Below, in pieces: positions 17,180 through 26,837 of a DNA stretch of 64,000 nt. Position 1 is the first letter of the stretch. Each line of letters starts with the position of its first letter. Source of the stretch: Io17-Chloro-G2 sp965226915 (GTDB taxonomy: Bacteria; Chloroflexota; Dehalococcoidia; Lucifugimonadales; UBA3495); assembly GCA_965226915.1 (NCBI GenBank), contig CBDDEJ010000011.1, positions 62,001-126,000 of the forward strand, given 5' to 3'. The position numbers were made by a program, and so were the translations under genes. The notes beneath the pieces are model-generated. The model saw only the letters and a list, made by a program, of their open reading frames with translations. It was not told where the DNA came from and did not search any database.

Positions 17180-18490
17180 CTACAACCGTCGCAGCCGGGG
17201 CATCACGATGCCCATGGCCAGGGCCAGGAAGGCCAACGCCGTCCCGTTGACCACCAGGGCTATCTTGGGGCTGGCCAGCCCTGAAAGGTAGCCGATCTCC
17301 AGTTGGCCCACCGGCGCGGTGCCTATGCCCACAATCCAGGAGCCCATGGCTCTGCCCCGCTGCTGGTTGGGGACGCTCAGTTGCAGCAGGCTCTGATTTA
17401 GTATGTCGGTCACCGAAGCCATCACGTTTATCAATGTGATAAACACCAGGGCGGTCCATAGGGTGGTGGAATAGGCCAGCAGGATCTCGCCGCCTCCGAA
17501 AAGGGCGATGACGGTCAACAGCAAGATCCCTCTTTGTTGAACCCGGCTCAAAGCGGCCGTCACAAATACCCCAAAAGCGCCTCCCAAAAAACGGAAGGCG
17601 GTCAGCACTCCCAAACCTGTAGGTCCAACGAACAACACTTCCTTGGCCAGCACCGGCAGCAGCACTTGGTGCGAGAAGCCAAGCATCTCCACCGCCGCGG
17701 TAGTCACCATCAGCGACAGCATAATCCGGTTTTCTCCCAGCGCCCGGAAGTAATTCACCACGTTTACCCACAGGGTCTCCCGCTCCACCGGCGCCGACTG
17801 CCCGGCGCGCCGCAGCCAATTCAGGGCCAAGGCGCCCAACGCATAGCTGACCGACATCACCAGAAATGTGGCGGCGGCGCCCAACCAATCAATCAAGGCG
17901 CCGGCGATGAGCGCGCCGAAGATACCGCCCACCCTTTGCGCCAAGGAGATGAGGGCTATGCCGTTGACCGCGGAGCCGCTGCCCACGATGTCATAGGCGT
18001 AAACCTGCCGGGATGTCATGTAAAAAGCCTGAGACACGCCCAACATAAACGTTCCCAGCATGATGGGCCAGATGGCGAGGAATCCCGAATATAAAAAGAG
18101 CGCGCCCAGCAGCGAGATGGCCAGCATGCCAAATACTGACGCCCGCATCACCTGCCGCCGGTCTATCCTATCGGCCACCGGCCCGGCGATGAATCCCACC
18201 ACCAGATTGGGCGCCGACCGCATGGCGAACATCACACCCACCATGCCCACGGATTCGGTCAGCTCGAACACCAGCCAACCCAGCACCACTTGCTGCATGC
18301 CCTGGCCCAACTGATTGGAGACCGTGGAAACCCAAAGGACCCGGAAATCTGCGTAACGGAACGCGCCTAACAACGCCCCCAAACGGGATTCAGGCAGGTT
18401 AAAAGACTCTTGAGCCGGTTCGTCTTGTTCCAACATCACTTTTAAGGACAGCCAGCGCCATTTACCATTTATATCTTGGGAACGGCGCAT
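17180..18490 (-). CDS. Major facilitator superfamily exporter
   Basis: An inner-membrane drug/proton-antiporter-like protein, 436 residues, with about 12 hydrophobic segments (for example IWPIMLGTFMLGVSQAFYM, VGGIFGALIAGALIDWLGAAATFLVM, ALVFITLINVMASVTDI). The A-motif-like loop GPVADRIDRRQVM follows helix 2. This layout matches the EntS-type MFS_3 group. Start options are ATG 18490 or ATG 18436 (MLEQDEP), the latter giving a more usual N-terminus. The stop lies 68 bp from IS1380 type B copy 1. Substrate unknown. Confidence 0.87.
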   Translation of the reverse strand: MRRSQDINGKWRWLSLKVMLEQDEPAQESFNLPESRLGALLGAFRYADFRVLWVSTVSNQLGQGMQQVVLGWLVFELTESVGMVGVMFAMRSAPNLVVGFIAGPVADRIDRRQVMRASVFGMLAISLLGALFLYSGFLAIWPIMLGTFMLGVSQAFYMTSRQVYAYDIVGSGSAVNGIALISLAQRVGGIFGALIAGALIDWLGAAATFLVMSVSYALGALALNWLRRAGQSAPVERETLWVNVVNYFRALGENRIMLSLMVTTAAVEMLGFSHQVLLPVLAKEVLFVGPTGLGVLTAFRFLGGAFGVFVTAALSRVQQRGILLLTVIALFGGGEILLAYSTTLWTALVFITLINVMASVTDILNQSLLQLSVPNQQRGRAMGSWIVGIGTAPVGQLEIGYLSGLASPKIALVVNGTALAFLALAMGIVMPRLRRL

Positions 18491-18658
18491 CCGCTGGGGT
18501 TACCGCGGCTGAGTCTAACACAAGCGTGGCTGACCAATTTCACGCGGCTTCAACAGTAATGCGTTCCGCATAGGAAAACCTTAGCCACGGCGCCGATATG
18601 AGCGTGGTTGCCCACGGGAGCCCTTGAATTATGAGTGGGTTTCTGGCAAACTGGGGCT

Positions 18659-19570
18659 ATGAGAATAGGGGCATTCGAGATAAATGAGCCCGTGCCGGAG
18701 TTGCGCGACCCCCACGCATTCGCCATGGTTCGGCCATGGGTGGACGTGGGAAGCGTCGGCACTCTAACCCTAAACCGGTTGGAGCGGTTTCTCAGATCCA
18801 AGGAGTTGGGCAAGCTGGAACGCCCCGGAAACTTCTTCGACTTCACCCGATACCGCCCGACCATCAAGTTGGTGAAAGGCGTTCGGGAAGTCAAGGTGCC
18901 CAACAGCATCGTCCGTTACGCCCAGACCGAAAACGGTCCGGATTATCTGTTCCTGCACCTGCTGGAGCCACATTCCAACGGGGAAGACTACACGGACTCG
19001 ATCTTTGAAGTGGTCAAGCACTTCGGGATCAAACGATATTGCCGAGTAGGGGCGATGTACGACGCGGTGCCCCATACCCGTCCGCTTCTGATCACCGGCT
19101 CTCTGGGGTCGGTCCCCCAGATCAACCCGGTGCCCCACCTGAAACTACGAGGCAGTAATTACCAGGGGCCAACCACCATCATGAACCTACTTTCAGAAGG
19201 CATCGAAAAGGAAGACATCGAAACCATCAACTTCATGGTCCACCTGCCCCAGTATGTCCAACTGGAAGAAGATTACACCGGCGCCTCCCGCATGATCGAA
19301 GCGCTGTCGTCTGTTTACGCCGACATACCGTCGGACTTGGCGCCCGTGCGCCGGGGACAACGCCAGTACCGGGAACTCAACGCCACGGTGGAGCGCAACT
19401 CTGAACTGAAAGACCTTATCCAGCAGATGGAAGCCTATTACGACGCCCAGTTGGATTCCGAAGAAAACCCTTCGAAAGAGGCCCCGCCGGTTTCCGACCT
19501 CTCTCCGGAGATTGAGCGCTTCCTGAGCGAGTTGGGCGAAAGGCTTGAGCCCGGCGAGACCGAGGAATAG
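18659..19570 (+). CDS. PAC2-family protein
   Basis: The 303-residue product belongs to the PAC2 (proteasome assembly chaperone 2-like) family found in Actinobacteria, Chloroflexi and archaea. Visible features: MRIGAFEINEPVPELRDP at the start, RPWVDVGSVGTLTLNRLERFL, a central RYCRVGAMYDAVPHTRPLLITGS, PTTIMNLLSEGIEKEDIETINFMVHLPQYVQLEEDYTG and an acidic helical C-terminus. ATG 18659 is preferred over GTG/ATG at 18635 because the family fold begins there. It stands 112 bp before trpS. Bacterial PAC2 roles are poorly known; a proteasome link is not supported by neighbours here. Confidence 0.82.
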   Translation: MRIGAFEINEPVPELRDPHAFAMVRPWVDVGSVGTLTLNRLERFLRSKELGKLERPGNFFDFTRYRPTIKLVKGVREVKVPNSIVRYAQTENGPDYLFLHLLEPHSNGEDYTDSIFEVVKHFGIKRYCRVGAMYDAVPHTRPLLITGSLGSVPQINPVPHLKLRGSNYQGPTTIMNLLSEGIEKEDIETINFMVHLPQYVQLEEDYTGASRMIEALSSVYADIPSDLAPVRRGQRQYRELNATVERNSELKDLIQQMEAYYDAQLDSEENPSKEAPPVSDLSPEIERFLSELGERLEPGETEE

Positions 19571-19682
19571 CATCCAGGAATCCCGGCTTAACGACTGGCG
19601 TCCATTCATCGAACGCTTGTGCGCTAAACTTCCGATTACGCTTCACACTCTTTAATCTCGCGACCCCAACAGGGCTTCAATA

Positions 19683-20810
19683 ATGGCAGTTAACCCCACC
19701 TCACCAGCGAATTCCAAAGGCGTCATATTCTCGGGCATGCGTCCCACCGGCCTGCTGCACTTGGGCAATTACCTGGGCGCGTTGCAAAACTGGGTGGAGC
19801 TTCAAAACGAATACCGTTGCATCTATTGCGCGGTGGATATCCACGCTCTGACAACGGTCGAGACTAGCGAAGATACGGCCGAGATTCAGCCCAACATCGA
19901 AGACATGGTGCTGGATTGGCTGGCGGCGGGCATAGACCCAGAAAAGAGCATCGTCTTCGTTCAGTCCCACGTCCCGGAAGTGATGAGCTTGCACACGCTG
20001 CTTAGCATGGTCACTCCTTTGGGATGGCTGATGCGGGTCCCCACCTTCAAAGAAAAGGTCCGCCAGATGGACGAGACCGAGGAAAGCGTCAATTACGGCC
20101 TGGTTGGCTATCCGGTGCTTCAGACGGCCGACATCATCCTGTACAAGGCCGACACGGTGCCCGTGGGCCAAGACCAGGTGCCTCACATAGAGCTTTCCCG
20201 GGAGATAGTCAGGCGATTCAACAACCGGTACGGAGACACCTTCCCGGAACCTCAAGCAAAGCTGACCGAGGCGCCGCTAATCGTTGGCCTCGACGGTCAG
20301 CACAAGATGAGTAAATCGCTGGACAACCATCTGGACCTAGCCGCTGAACCCGAAGAAACGGCCCGCCGGGTGGCGACTGCTTTCACCGATCCCCAGCGCC
20401 TACGCCGAACCGATCCCGGCCGTCCCGAAGTGTGCAATGTCTTTTCCCTGCACAAAATATTCAGCACGCCCCAAGAGGTGGCCACGGTCTACGAGGAATG
20501 CACCACGGCCCGGCGGGGATGCGTGGATTGCAAACGCCACCTGGCCGCAAACATCAACGCTTTTCTTGAGCCGATGCGGGAGCGCCGCCGCGAATACCAG
20601 ACCCGTCCGGGATATGTGCGCGAGGTGCTGGATGACGGCGCCAAAAGGGCCAGGGCCATAGCCCAAGACACCATGCAAGAAGTCTTCCAAGCTATCAGCT
20701 ATGGGACTATCAGCTATCAGCTATCAGCTATCAGCTATCAGCTATCAGCTATCAGCTATCAGCTATCAGCTATCAGCCGAAAATGGTCCCATCCGTCCCC
20801 CCCTTTGTAA
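19683..20810 (+). CDS. trpS: Tryptophanyl-tRNA synthetase with repeat-derived C-terminal tail
   Basis: Class I synthetase charging tRNA-Trp. The HIGH-like motif is in RPTGLLHLGNYLGAL (residues 20-34), the KMSKS loop is KMSKS near residue 206, and GLVGYPVLQTADIILYKADTVPVGQDQ forms the Trp pocket. Cys residues near the C-terminus (CTTARRGCVDCKRHL) follow the form of clostridial/Chloroflexi enzymes. The natural end is near QEVFQAI (about residue 340). After it, ten perfect copies of a 7-bp repeat (20707-20776) are translated as ISYQLSA units and the frame only stops at 20808, adding about 30 foreign residues. The core is complete, so activity is plausible. Upstream is a PAC2 gene. Confidence 0.95.
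   Translation: MAVNPTSPANSKGVIFSGMRPTGLLHLGNYLGALQNWVELQNEYRCIYCAVDIHALTTVETSEDTAEIQPNIEDMVLDWLAAGIDPEKSIVFVQSHVPEVMSLHTLLSMVTPLGWLMRVPTFKEKVRQMDETEESVNYGLVGYPVLQTADIILYKADTVPVGQDQVPHIELSREIVRRFNNRYGDTFPEPQAKLTEAPLIVGLDGQHKMSKSLDNHLDLAAEPEETARRVATAFTDPQRLRRTDPGRPEVCNVFSLHKIFSTPQEVATVYEECTTARRGCVDCKRHLAANINAFLEPMRERRREYQTRPGYVREVLDDGAKRARAIAQDTMQEVFQAISYGTISYQLSAISYQLSAISYQLSAISRKWSHPSPPL
20707..20776 (+). repeat. Ten tandem copies of CTATCAG
   Basis: Exactly 70 bases made of ten identical 7-mers, with one further copy at 20692-20698. They lie at the 3' end of trpS and are translated as its tail. A degenerate relative (AGCTGATTGCTGAACGCTGA and so on) is at 20885-20919, just before the next gene. 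Confidence 0.95.
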
Positions 20811-20830
20811 AGGGGGGTTAGGGGGGATTT
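20796..20830. repeat. C/G-run palindrome (CCCCCCTTT-GT-AAAGGGGGG) and trailing G-run
   Basis: A short perfect hairpin followed by TTAGGGGGGATTT. Closely similar C-run/G-run palindromes recur as dispersed repeats in many cyanobacterial and environmental genomes. It contains the trpS stop codon and may act as a transcription stop. Only one copy is seen in this window. Confidence 0.6.
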
Positions 20831-20921
20831 AAACCGTCGCTAAGCCAAACCGTTACGTTCCCGTAGACCCGCGCCACGAACCTGAAAGCTGATTGCTGAA
20901 CGCTGACTGCTGAGAGCTAAA

Positions 20922-21746
20922 ATGTCCCAAACACCCACAGATTCACTCCCTTTGTCCAAATCCGGGCGCACCGCTTTAGATGTTGCAATGGAGGCCGCCG
21001 AATTGGCCGGCCAGATTATCGTAGACCGCTTCGACTCCACGTTGGACATCCGGTTCAAGGGTAAGAACGACATAGTCACCGACGTCGATCTGGCGGCGGA
21101 AAAGGCCGTGTTGGGCCTGTTGCGGAGCGAGTTCCCCGAGTTCGGCGTGTTGGCGGAGGAATCAGCGCCGATAGATTCGGATTCGGGATACACCTGGGTC
21201 GTGGACCCGCTGGACGGCACCCGGAACTACGCCAACGGCATACCCCATTTCTGCACCGTGGTGGCCCTGGCCAAGGGCGCCGAGATGGTTGTGGGAATAA
21301 CCTATGACCCGGTGCGAAAAGAACGTTTCGTAGCCGAGGCCGGCAACGGCGCCTTCCTCAACGGCGCCCCCATGTCAGTCACCGATGCACAAGATGTGAG
21401 CCAGGCGGCGATCTGCTTCGACCTTGGCTACGTGGATGCAAAAGCCGGGCTGGCCCTGGACATGATCCGGAGCCTGTGGCCTAACGTCCGGTCCCTTCGC
21501 TTAATGGGGTCATCCGCTCTGGGGATCGCCTATGCCGCCGCCGGCCGGGTGGACATGTATTTCCACCACGCCCTATCTCCCTGGGACGTCGCATCGGGCC
21601 TATTGCTGGTCAGAGAAGCCGGCGGCATCGTGGTCGACCGCCAAGGCGCCACCGCCAACCTCCACACGCCATCGATCATCGCCGCCAACCCAACCCTGGT
21701 GGGAAACTTCCTAAAAACCACCGAAGGCCTCCCCTGGCGCACCTAG
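20922..21746 (+). CDS. Inositol-monophosphatase-family phosphatase
   Basis: Mg-dependent, Li-sensitive phosphatase family, 274 residues. The metal-binding motif 1 is VVDPLDGTRNYANGIPHF (residues 90-107), with the upstream EES of VLAEESAPIDSD and motif 2 ALSPWDVASGLLLVREAGG (residues 215-233). KGKNDIVTDVDLAAEKAV is the substrate loop typical of IMPase/CysQ/SuhB-type enzymes. Substrates could be myo-inositol phosphate, histidinol phosphate or PAP; sequence alone does not decide. It lies 111 bp after trpS, separated by short repeats. Confidence 0.9.
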   Translation: MSQTPTDSLPLSKSGRTALDVAMEAAELAGQIIVDRFDSTLDIRFKGKNDIVTDVDLAAEKAVLGLLRSEFPEFGVLAEESAPIDSDSGYTWVVDPLDGTRNYANGIPHFCTVVALAKGAEMVVGITYDPVRKERFVAEAGNGAFLNGAPMSVTDAQDVSQAAICFDLGYVDAKAGLALDMIRSLWPNVRSLRLMGSSALGIAYAAAGRVDMYFHHALSPWDVASGLLLVREAGGIVVDRQGATANLHTPSIIAANPTLVGNFLKTTEGLPWRT

Positions 21747-22008
21747 GCCGGCCAGTCTACTGACTCATTGATCCAGCCTCGAAACCCATAAACCCCTGCG
21801 CCGCCCCCTATCGTTCATTAACCAACATCGTCTACGAAGTTGTCATGCCGACCCAGCCGCAGTGGCGAAGCATCCGGGGTTAGGCGCGCGCCCCCTTGCC
21901 TCACACAGGCTCTGCTGAAAGCTCACAAACCGCACATCTATCTTCCATCGTCCACCCTGCCTCAAGGTATCATCTCCCCAGCAAATATTTACCAATCGGT
22001 GTAAAAAC

Positions 22009-22896
22009 ATGCGTGACCAAACCTACGATCTGCTCATAATTGGCGGCGGTATTGCCGGAGCATACCTGGCTGGGGCCGTGGCGAAGCAGGGCGCCAAAGT
22101 AATGGTGCTGGAGTCTGAGCCTCGATTCAAGGACCGGGTCCGGGGAGAGGCCATCATGCCATGGGGAGTGGCCGACGCCAGGGCGCTGGGCATCTACGAC
22201 GTTTTGGTTTCGGCTGGCGCTATTCCCATCACCTACTGGGACACCTACCAAGGCGCCGAGCGCAGCGGCCATCGGAACATTGTCAACACGGCCCCGCTGA
22301 GAGAGCACATCTTGGACTGGTACCATCCCGCCATGCAGGAAGCGCTGCTCCAGTGGGCTCAGGACAGCGGCGCTTCGGTGGTGCGCGGCGCCAGGGCAAG
22401 GGGGCTAACCACGGGCGCCGTTAACCTGGTGGAAATAGACGGGTACGAAAAGTCCGAATCGATCGCGGCTCGAATGGTGGTGGGCGCCGACGGCAGAGGG
22501 TCTTCGGTGCGCTCCTGGGCCGGTTTTCCCATACAGAGAGAACCGGACCGTTCCCTTGCATCAGGCCTTTTGATGGAAAATGTAGACCTGTCTGAAGACG
22601 CCGCCCACACCTGGCTGCAAACAGATTTGGGCTACATGACCTTTTTCTGGCCTCAGGGCAACGGGATGGTTAGGGTGTACCTTTGCTATGGATCGGGTCC
22701 TGGCTCGCTGCCCAGGCTCAGTGGGGCGGGAGACATAGCCAAGTTTCTTGAGGGGTGCCAGGCAGCGGGAGTGCCTTCCCAGGTCTTTTCCCATGCAAAG
22801 CCCGCCGGGCCTCTGGCCACGTTCGATGGGGCGGGCACCTGGACGGTAAACGCTTATCAACCAGGAGTCGCGCCAGGCGGTGGTCGTCGAAGGTGA
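22009..22896 (+). pseudogene. FAD-dependent oxidoreductase, 3' part lost at an IS1380 remnant
   Basis: A p-hydroxybenzoate-hydroxylase/geranylgeranyl-reductase-like flavoprotein. The FAD motif GGGIAGAYLAGAVAKQGAKVMVLESE is at residues 10-35, RVRGEAIMPWG at 43-53, and the second motif VVGADGRGSSVRSW near residue 157. Real coding sequence ends near 22872 after TWTVNAYQPGVA, just where the family's second GD motif (typically ..IGDAA..) should come; the last eight codons are IS1380 sequence read backwards. The usual length is near 400, here about 288. It is probably inactive because the FAD ribityl-binding Asp is missing. Confidence 0.85.
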
Positions 22897-23050
22897 TGTG
22901 GATGCGGTCGAGGTGGTTGCGTGGTAGCATCTATTGGGTGCTCCTTGTTTCTGGTCGGTTTTCTGTTATAAAACCATTATCCCAGATTCAGAGGAGCACT
23001 TCCTTCCCTATCCGCCCTGTCGCGACACGCCCTCTATCGGTGGATTCGGG
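22873..23050 (-). mobile_element. IS1380 type A remnant (left end only)
   Basis: The reverse complement of the first 178 bp of the type A element, including its terminal repeat (ending GGTGGATTCGGG at 23050), the promoter region and the first 17 or so codons. It has two substitutions against the complete copies in the coding part. It truncates the flavoprotein gene and stands 34 bp before the AAA-ATPase start codon. Confidence 0.92.
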
Positions 23051-23149
23051 CTAAAGCAGGCCAGACGCGACGCAGAGGCGCTCTATGTTAACGACCGTTC
23101 GGATTGAGAACTTTAAAGCTTTTATGGACAGTGGCGACATTCCCCTTAA

Positions 23150-24901
23150 CCCACATTTCCCATATGGCTAAAAAGCTTTCTCAGTAATTCGTCGATGGTC
23201 TTTCAACCATCGTCTAATTATGGGCCTTTTTGCGTGTTCCCGGCTATAATAACTCCATGATATGTCACTTTGCAGTAAGATGCCGTAGGCATCATGGAGG
23301 CACCTGATGGGTGACGGCGAAAATGCCCCTCTCCGGCTCCAATTCAACCCCAAAGTCCGCCTGGAATTTCACGGCTCAACCATCACCTCCGACGCTGGTC
23401 TTCTTGCCTTTCGAGAGTTTGATGATGCCTTGGGCCTTACCGAAATCGCTGAGGACTACCTCCAGGAAAGCCGTACTGGACGCAATATCCTTCACCACCT
23501 GGTTCCGCTGCTAAGACAGTCGATCTACAGCCGCTTGGCCGGCTACGACGACACCAATGACGCAGTGCGCCTTTCCCAAGACCCAGCCATGCGAGTGATC
23601 GTGGGATGGCAAGGCTCGGAGCGGAAAGGAGCCAGCACCAGTGAGATGGGCCGGTTCGAGACGGAGTTCCTGACCCAAGAGGACAACCTGAAGGGGCTGG
23701 CACGAATAAATACCCAGTGGGTGGAACGGGCGATGGCCCACACCCTACACTGGCGAGTAATCCTGGATATGGACAGTTCCGAGAGTCCAGTGCACGGCCA
23801 GCAGGAGGGAGCAGCCTATAACGGCCACTTTGAATGCGTCTGCTATCACCCTCTCTTTCTGTTCAACCAGTTCGGGGATTGTGAAGCAGCTAAGCTACGG
23901 TCAGGCAACGTCCCCAGTGCCGATGATTGGCAAGAAGTCCTTGATCCGGTGGTGGAGCGTTATTTGACAGCAGCCTGACTGCTGCTGTTTCGTGCTGACG
24001 CCGCCTTCGCCAAGCCGGAGATATACGATTATCTGGAAGCAAGAAACATCGGCTACGCCATCAGGCTGCGGTCCAACCAGGTGCTGCAGCGGGAGATAGC
24101 GCCCCGGCTGATACGGCCTACGGAGTGGCTTTCCCCGAAGCCCATCGTCTCCTATCATGACTTCGTCTACCAGGCCCAGAGCTGGAACGTTGCTCGGAGA
24201 GTGGTCTCTAAGGTGGAGTGGCGCCAGGGAGAACTGTTTCCCAGAGTGGGCTTCATAGTCACCAATCTGAGCTATCCAAACATCGGGATAGTCCGCTTTT
24301 ACAATGGCCGAGGCACCGCGGAGCAATGGATAAAAGAAGGCAAGTACGCCCTGAACTGGACCAGGTTGTCCTGCCACAAGTTCGTGGCCAATCAGGTCAG
24401 GCTGGAGTTGTTCGTACTGGCTTACAACTTGGGCAACTTCATGAGAAGGCTAGCCTTACCGGAGGCAATGAAGCACTGGTCGTTGACCAGTCTGCAGACC
24501 AGGATGATCAAGACTGGAGGACGGTTGGTGCGCCATGCCGGAAGGCTGGTGTTTCAGCTTGCTGAGGTGCTGGTGAGCCGGGAAATGCTAGGCGGGATAC
24601 TGGAACGAATTGGTCGGCTTAGGCTGGCTCCTGGCTAGTCCACTTTAGGAGCGTCGGGATTGGTTACGGTTACGGGGTCGCACAGGGCAAAAGAGCTTCC
24701 CAAGCGCGAGACTTGGGCGTAGACCAGCGGTTTGGGGCTTTTACGCTTGGCAGTACAGTGGTTGCCCTATGAAAGCGGGGACTTTGAGTGAATCAGGCCG
24801 CATCAGGCCGCATTTGACGCCCTTGGAATGCGGGATTATATTTGGCGGTATCCCCGCGGGAGCTATATCCAGGAAAGGTGGTTTGATCTGGGGAATCCCG
24901 G
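23150..24901 (+). mobile_element. IS1380-family element, type B, copy 2
   Basis: A 1752-bp complete copy within the AAA gene. The left end joins AAA coding DNA; the right end joins an IS66 fragment at TTAAGG. Because the two flanks come from different genes, simple insertion does not explain it: the element plus IS66 fragment moved together, or a later deletion joined them. Confidence 0.92.
23307..24638 (+). pseudogene. IS1380 transposase type B, copy 2, single in-frame TGA
   Basis: The 443-codon frame is intact except for TGA at 23976-23978, directly after YLTAA. Copy 3 has Val-Arg at this place, as expected for the family (..VRLLFRADAAF..). The later TAG of copies 1 and 3 is a Gln codon here (SYHDFVYQAQSW). 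Read-through would give a complete transposase; otherwise two fragments (223 residues, then at best an internal start at 24081). Confidence 0.88.
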
Positions 24902-25449
24902 TTAAGGAAAGGCCGCGCCAAGACCATTAGTTTCTCCTCCAGCATTAGCTGGGTGCGATGGCCTGGCTGGGCTCGGGGAAGGACCGAGGCCTTGGCCTCC
25001 GTGTAGACCTGGTGAACCGCCTCGGCCCACTGAGCCAGCCCAGCGTCTTCTGGGTACAACCCTTTCAGGTCATGGATATCCCGCAGCAGATGAGCCCAGC
25101 ACCGTTGCTTCAGGCCCGGGTAGTGGTTATAGGCGGCGTAGAAATCACTGACCAACACTCCGCTGAAGGAGGAATCCAGCACCTCATCCACCACCCCCTT
25201 ATCCCGACCCCGACGCAGGAAGTATCGTTCGCTGGGAGTGCTGAAGGTCCAAACATAGCCGTTGCTCCCGTCCTGGCGCCAGCCGGTTTCGTCGCCCTGC
25301 ACCACGGGACTGGCGCGGACTTGCTCGAGCACCTCTCGCACCGCCGTCTCAGCCTGACGGGCTACTCCATGGACGGCCTCGACGATGGCGCCAACACTCA
25401 GGTGCAACTGATGGACGCTCTCCAGGTACCATTGGATGATTCTTATGGG
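24902..25449 (-). mobile_element. IS66 fragment (internal part of transposase)
   Basis: A 548-bp piece nearly identical to the middle of the IS66 transposase at 61424-62824, reading IRIIQWYLESVHQLHLSVGAIV through RPFL on the minus strand. Neither IS66 end is present. It is flanked by IS1380 type B on the left and by AAA gene DNA on the right. It encodes part of the DDE core (VVQGDETGWRQDGSNGYVW) but no functional protein. Confidence 0.92.
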
Positions 25450-26837
25450 CTTAAACCATTGACTTTCCTTATGGGTGCAAATAGCTCTGGGAAAAGCTCG
25501 TTTATTCAAGCCCTCCTTGTCATCAAACAAACTTTGGCGAACCGTGATGGAACAAGACAACTGGTAAGCGAGGGTGACCTCACAAGTGCAGGTTCTTTCC
25601 AAGACTTTGTCTTCGCGCACGAAACGGGTCGGAACCCTAGATTCAGAGTTTCTTTCGATTTGGAACCAAATACACGCGATACTATAGGGAGGGCTAGTTT
25701 GCAGCTTTCCCGTTATCTCGAAATAGAGGATTTAGATATCTCAGAGATCACATTTGACGTCGAATTCGCGCGTCAACCGAGATCCCATCGGGTATATCCC
25801 ACTTCCACTCAAATCACTACTGCGCCCGATGAATTGAATCTCGAAAGGACCGTTACCACCCGAATTGGTCGGTATCGAACTAAGGTCGAAATCCCAGGAA
25901 TTTCGATTCTTTACGATGCGGATACCGAATTCCCGACACGATTCCACGAAGCCGTTCCGGGCCTTAGTGCGAGGGGTCTATCTGGCTGGTCTGAGCGGCG
26001 TCAAGAATTTATTGGTCCGGTGGTTGACAGGGCAAGAAATAGGCGACTGGGTTATGGGTACTTGGATGGTGTAGTTTTTGCCTGGACCAGAGCCTTGTCA
26101 CGGAGGTTGGCGGCAACGATCGAGTCCCAGTTCAACAATTTAGCGTACCTCGGGCCTATGCGCGTTTCACCGAATCGGATTTACCTCGCTACCGGCGAGG
26201 CTCCCGGCGATGTCGGCTGGAAAGGGGAAACGACCTTTGAGGCGCTTTGGTCCAGGCAGAGCGGCCATAAAAGGCCCACCGATTTGTTACGGTGGGTCAA
26301 TGATTGGCTGGCTTCTCTAGAAATCGCAGCCCGAGTTGAACTAGTTCGTTTAGCTAGAAGCGATTACTTCTCCCTAGTAATCACAGACTCCAAGACAAAC
26401 ACTCCGATTAATCTCGTAGATACGGGGTTCGGGGCCTCGCAGGTTTTACCAATCATAGTTCAGGGGTTCTACGGCCCGCTTAATAGAACATTGATGATAG
26501 AGCAGCCTGAAATCCATCTGCATCCCCGCGGCCAAGCCACGTTGGCCGACGCTTTCATAGACATGGTGAAAAACGGTCGGACCTTGATTGCTGAGACGCA
26601 TAGCGAGCATATCATCGGCAGAATCCGACGACGGATTGCTGAAGGTAAAATTAAAAGTACTGACGTTTGCATATTGTATTTCGATCGAACCGACGAAGGC
26701 ACCCATGTGTCCGAATTGAAGCTATCCAAATTTGGTCAGTTTGAAGAAGGTGGGATTCCAGAAGGTTTTTTTGAGGAGAGATATTTGGAGACGGTCAAAT
26801 TAATGAGCGCTTTCCGCGAAAGGACTGTGGAGGTTTC

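Noticed and set aside
20700..20790. CRISPR-like array
   Set aside because: The repeats are direct 7-mers without spacers; no cas genes in the window.
23976..23978. TGA in the IS1380 transposase read as selenocysteine
   Set aside because: The family has Val-Arg here, no Cys homologs are expected at the site, and the stop is explained by inversion of a palindrome-flanked segment; no SECIS-like stem clearly follows.
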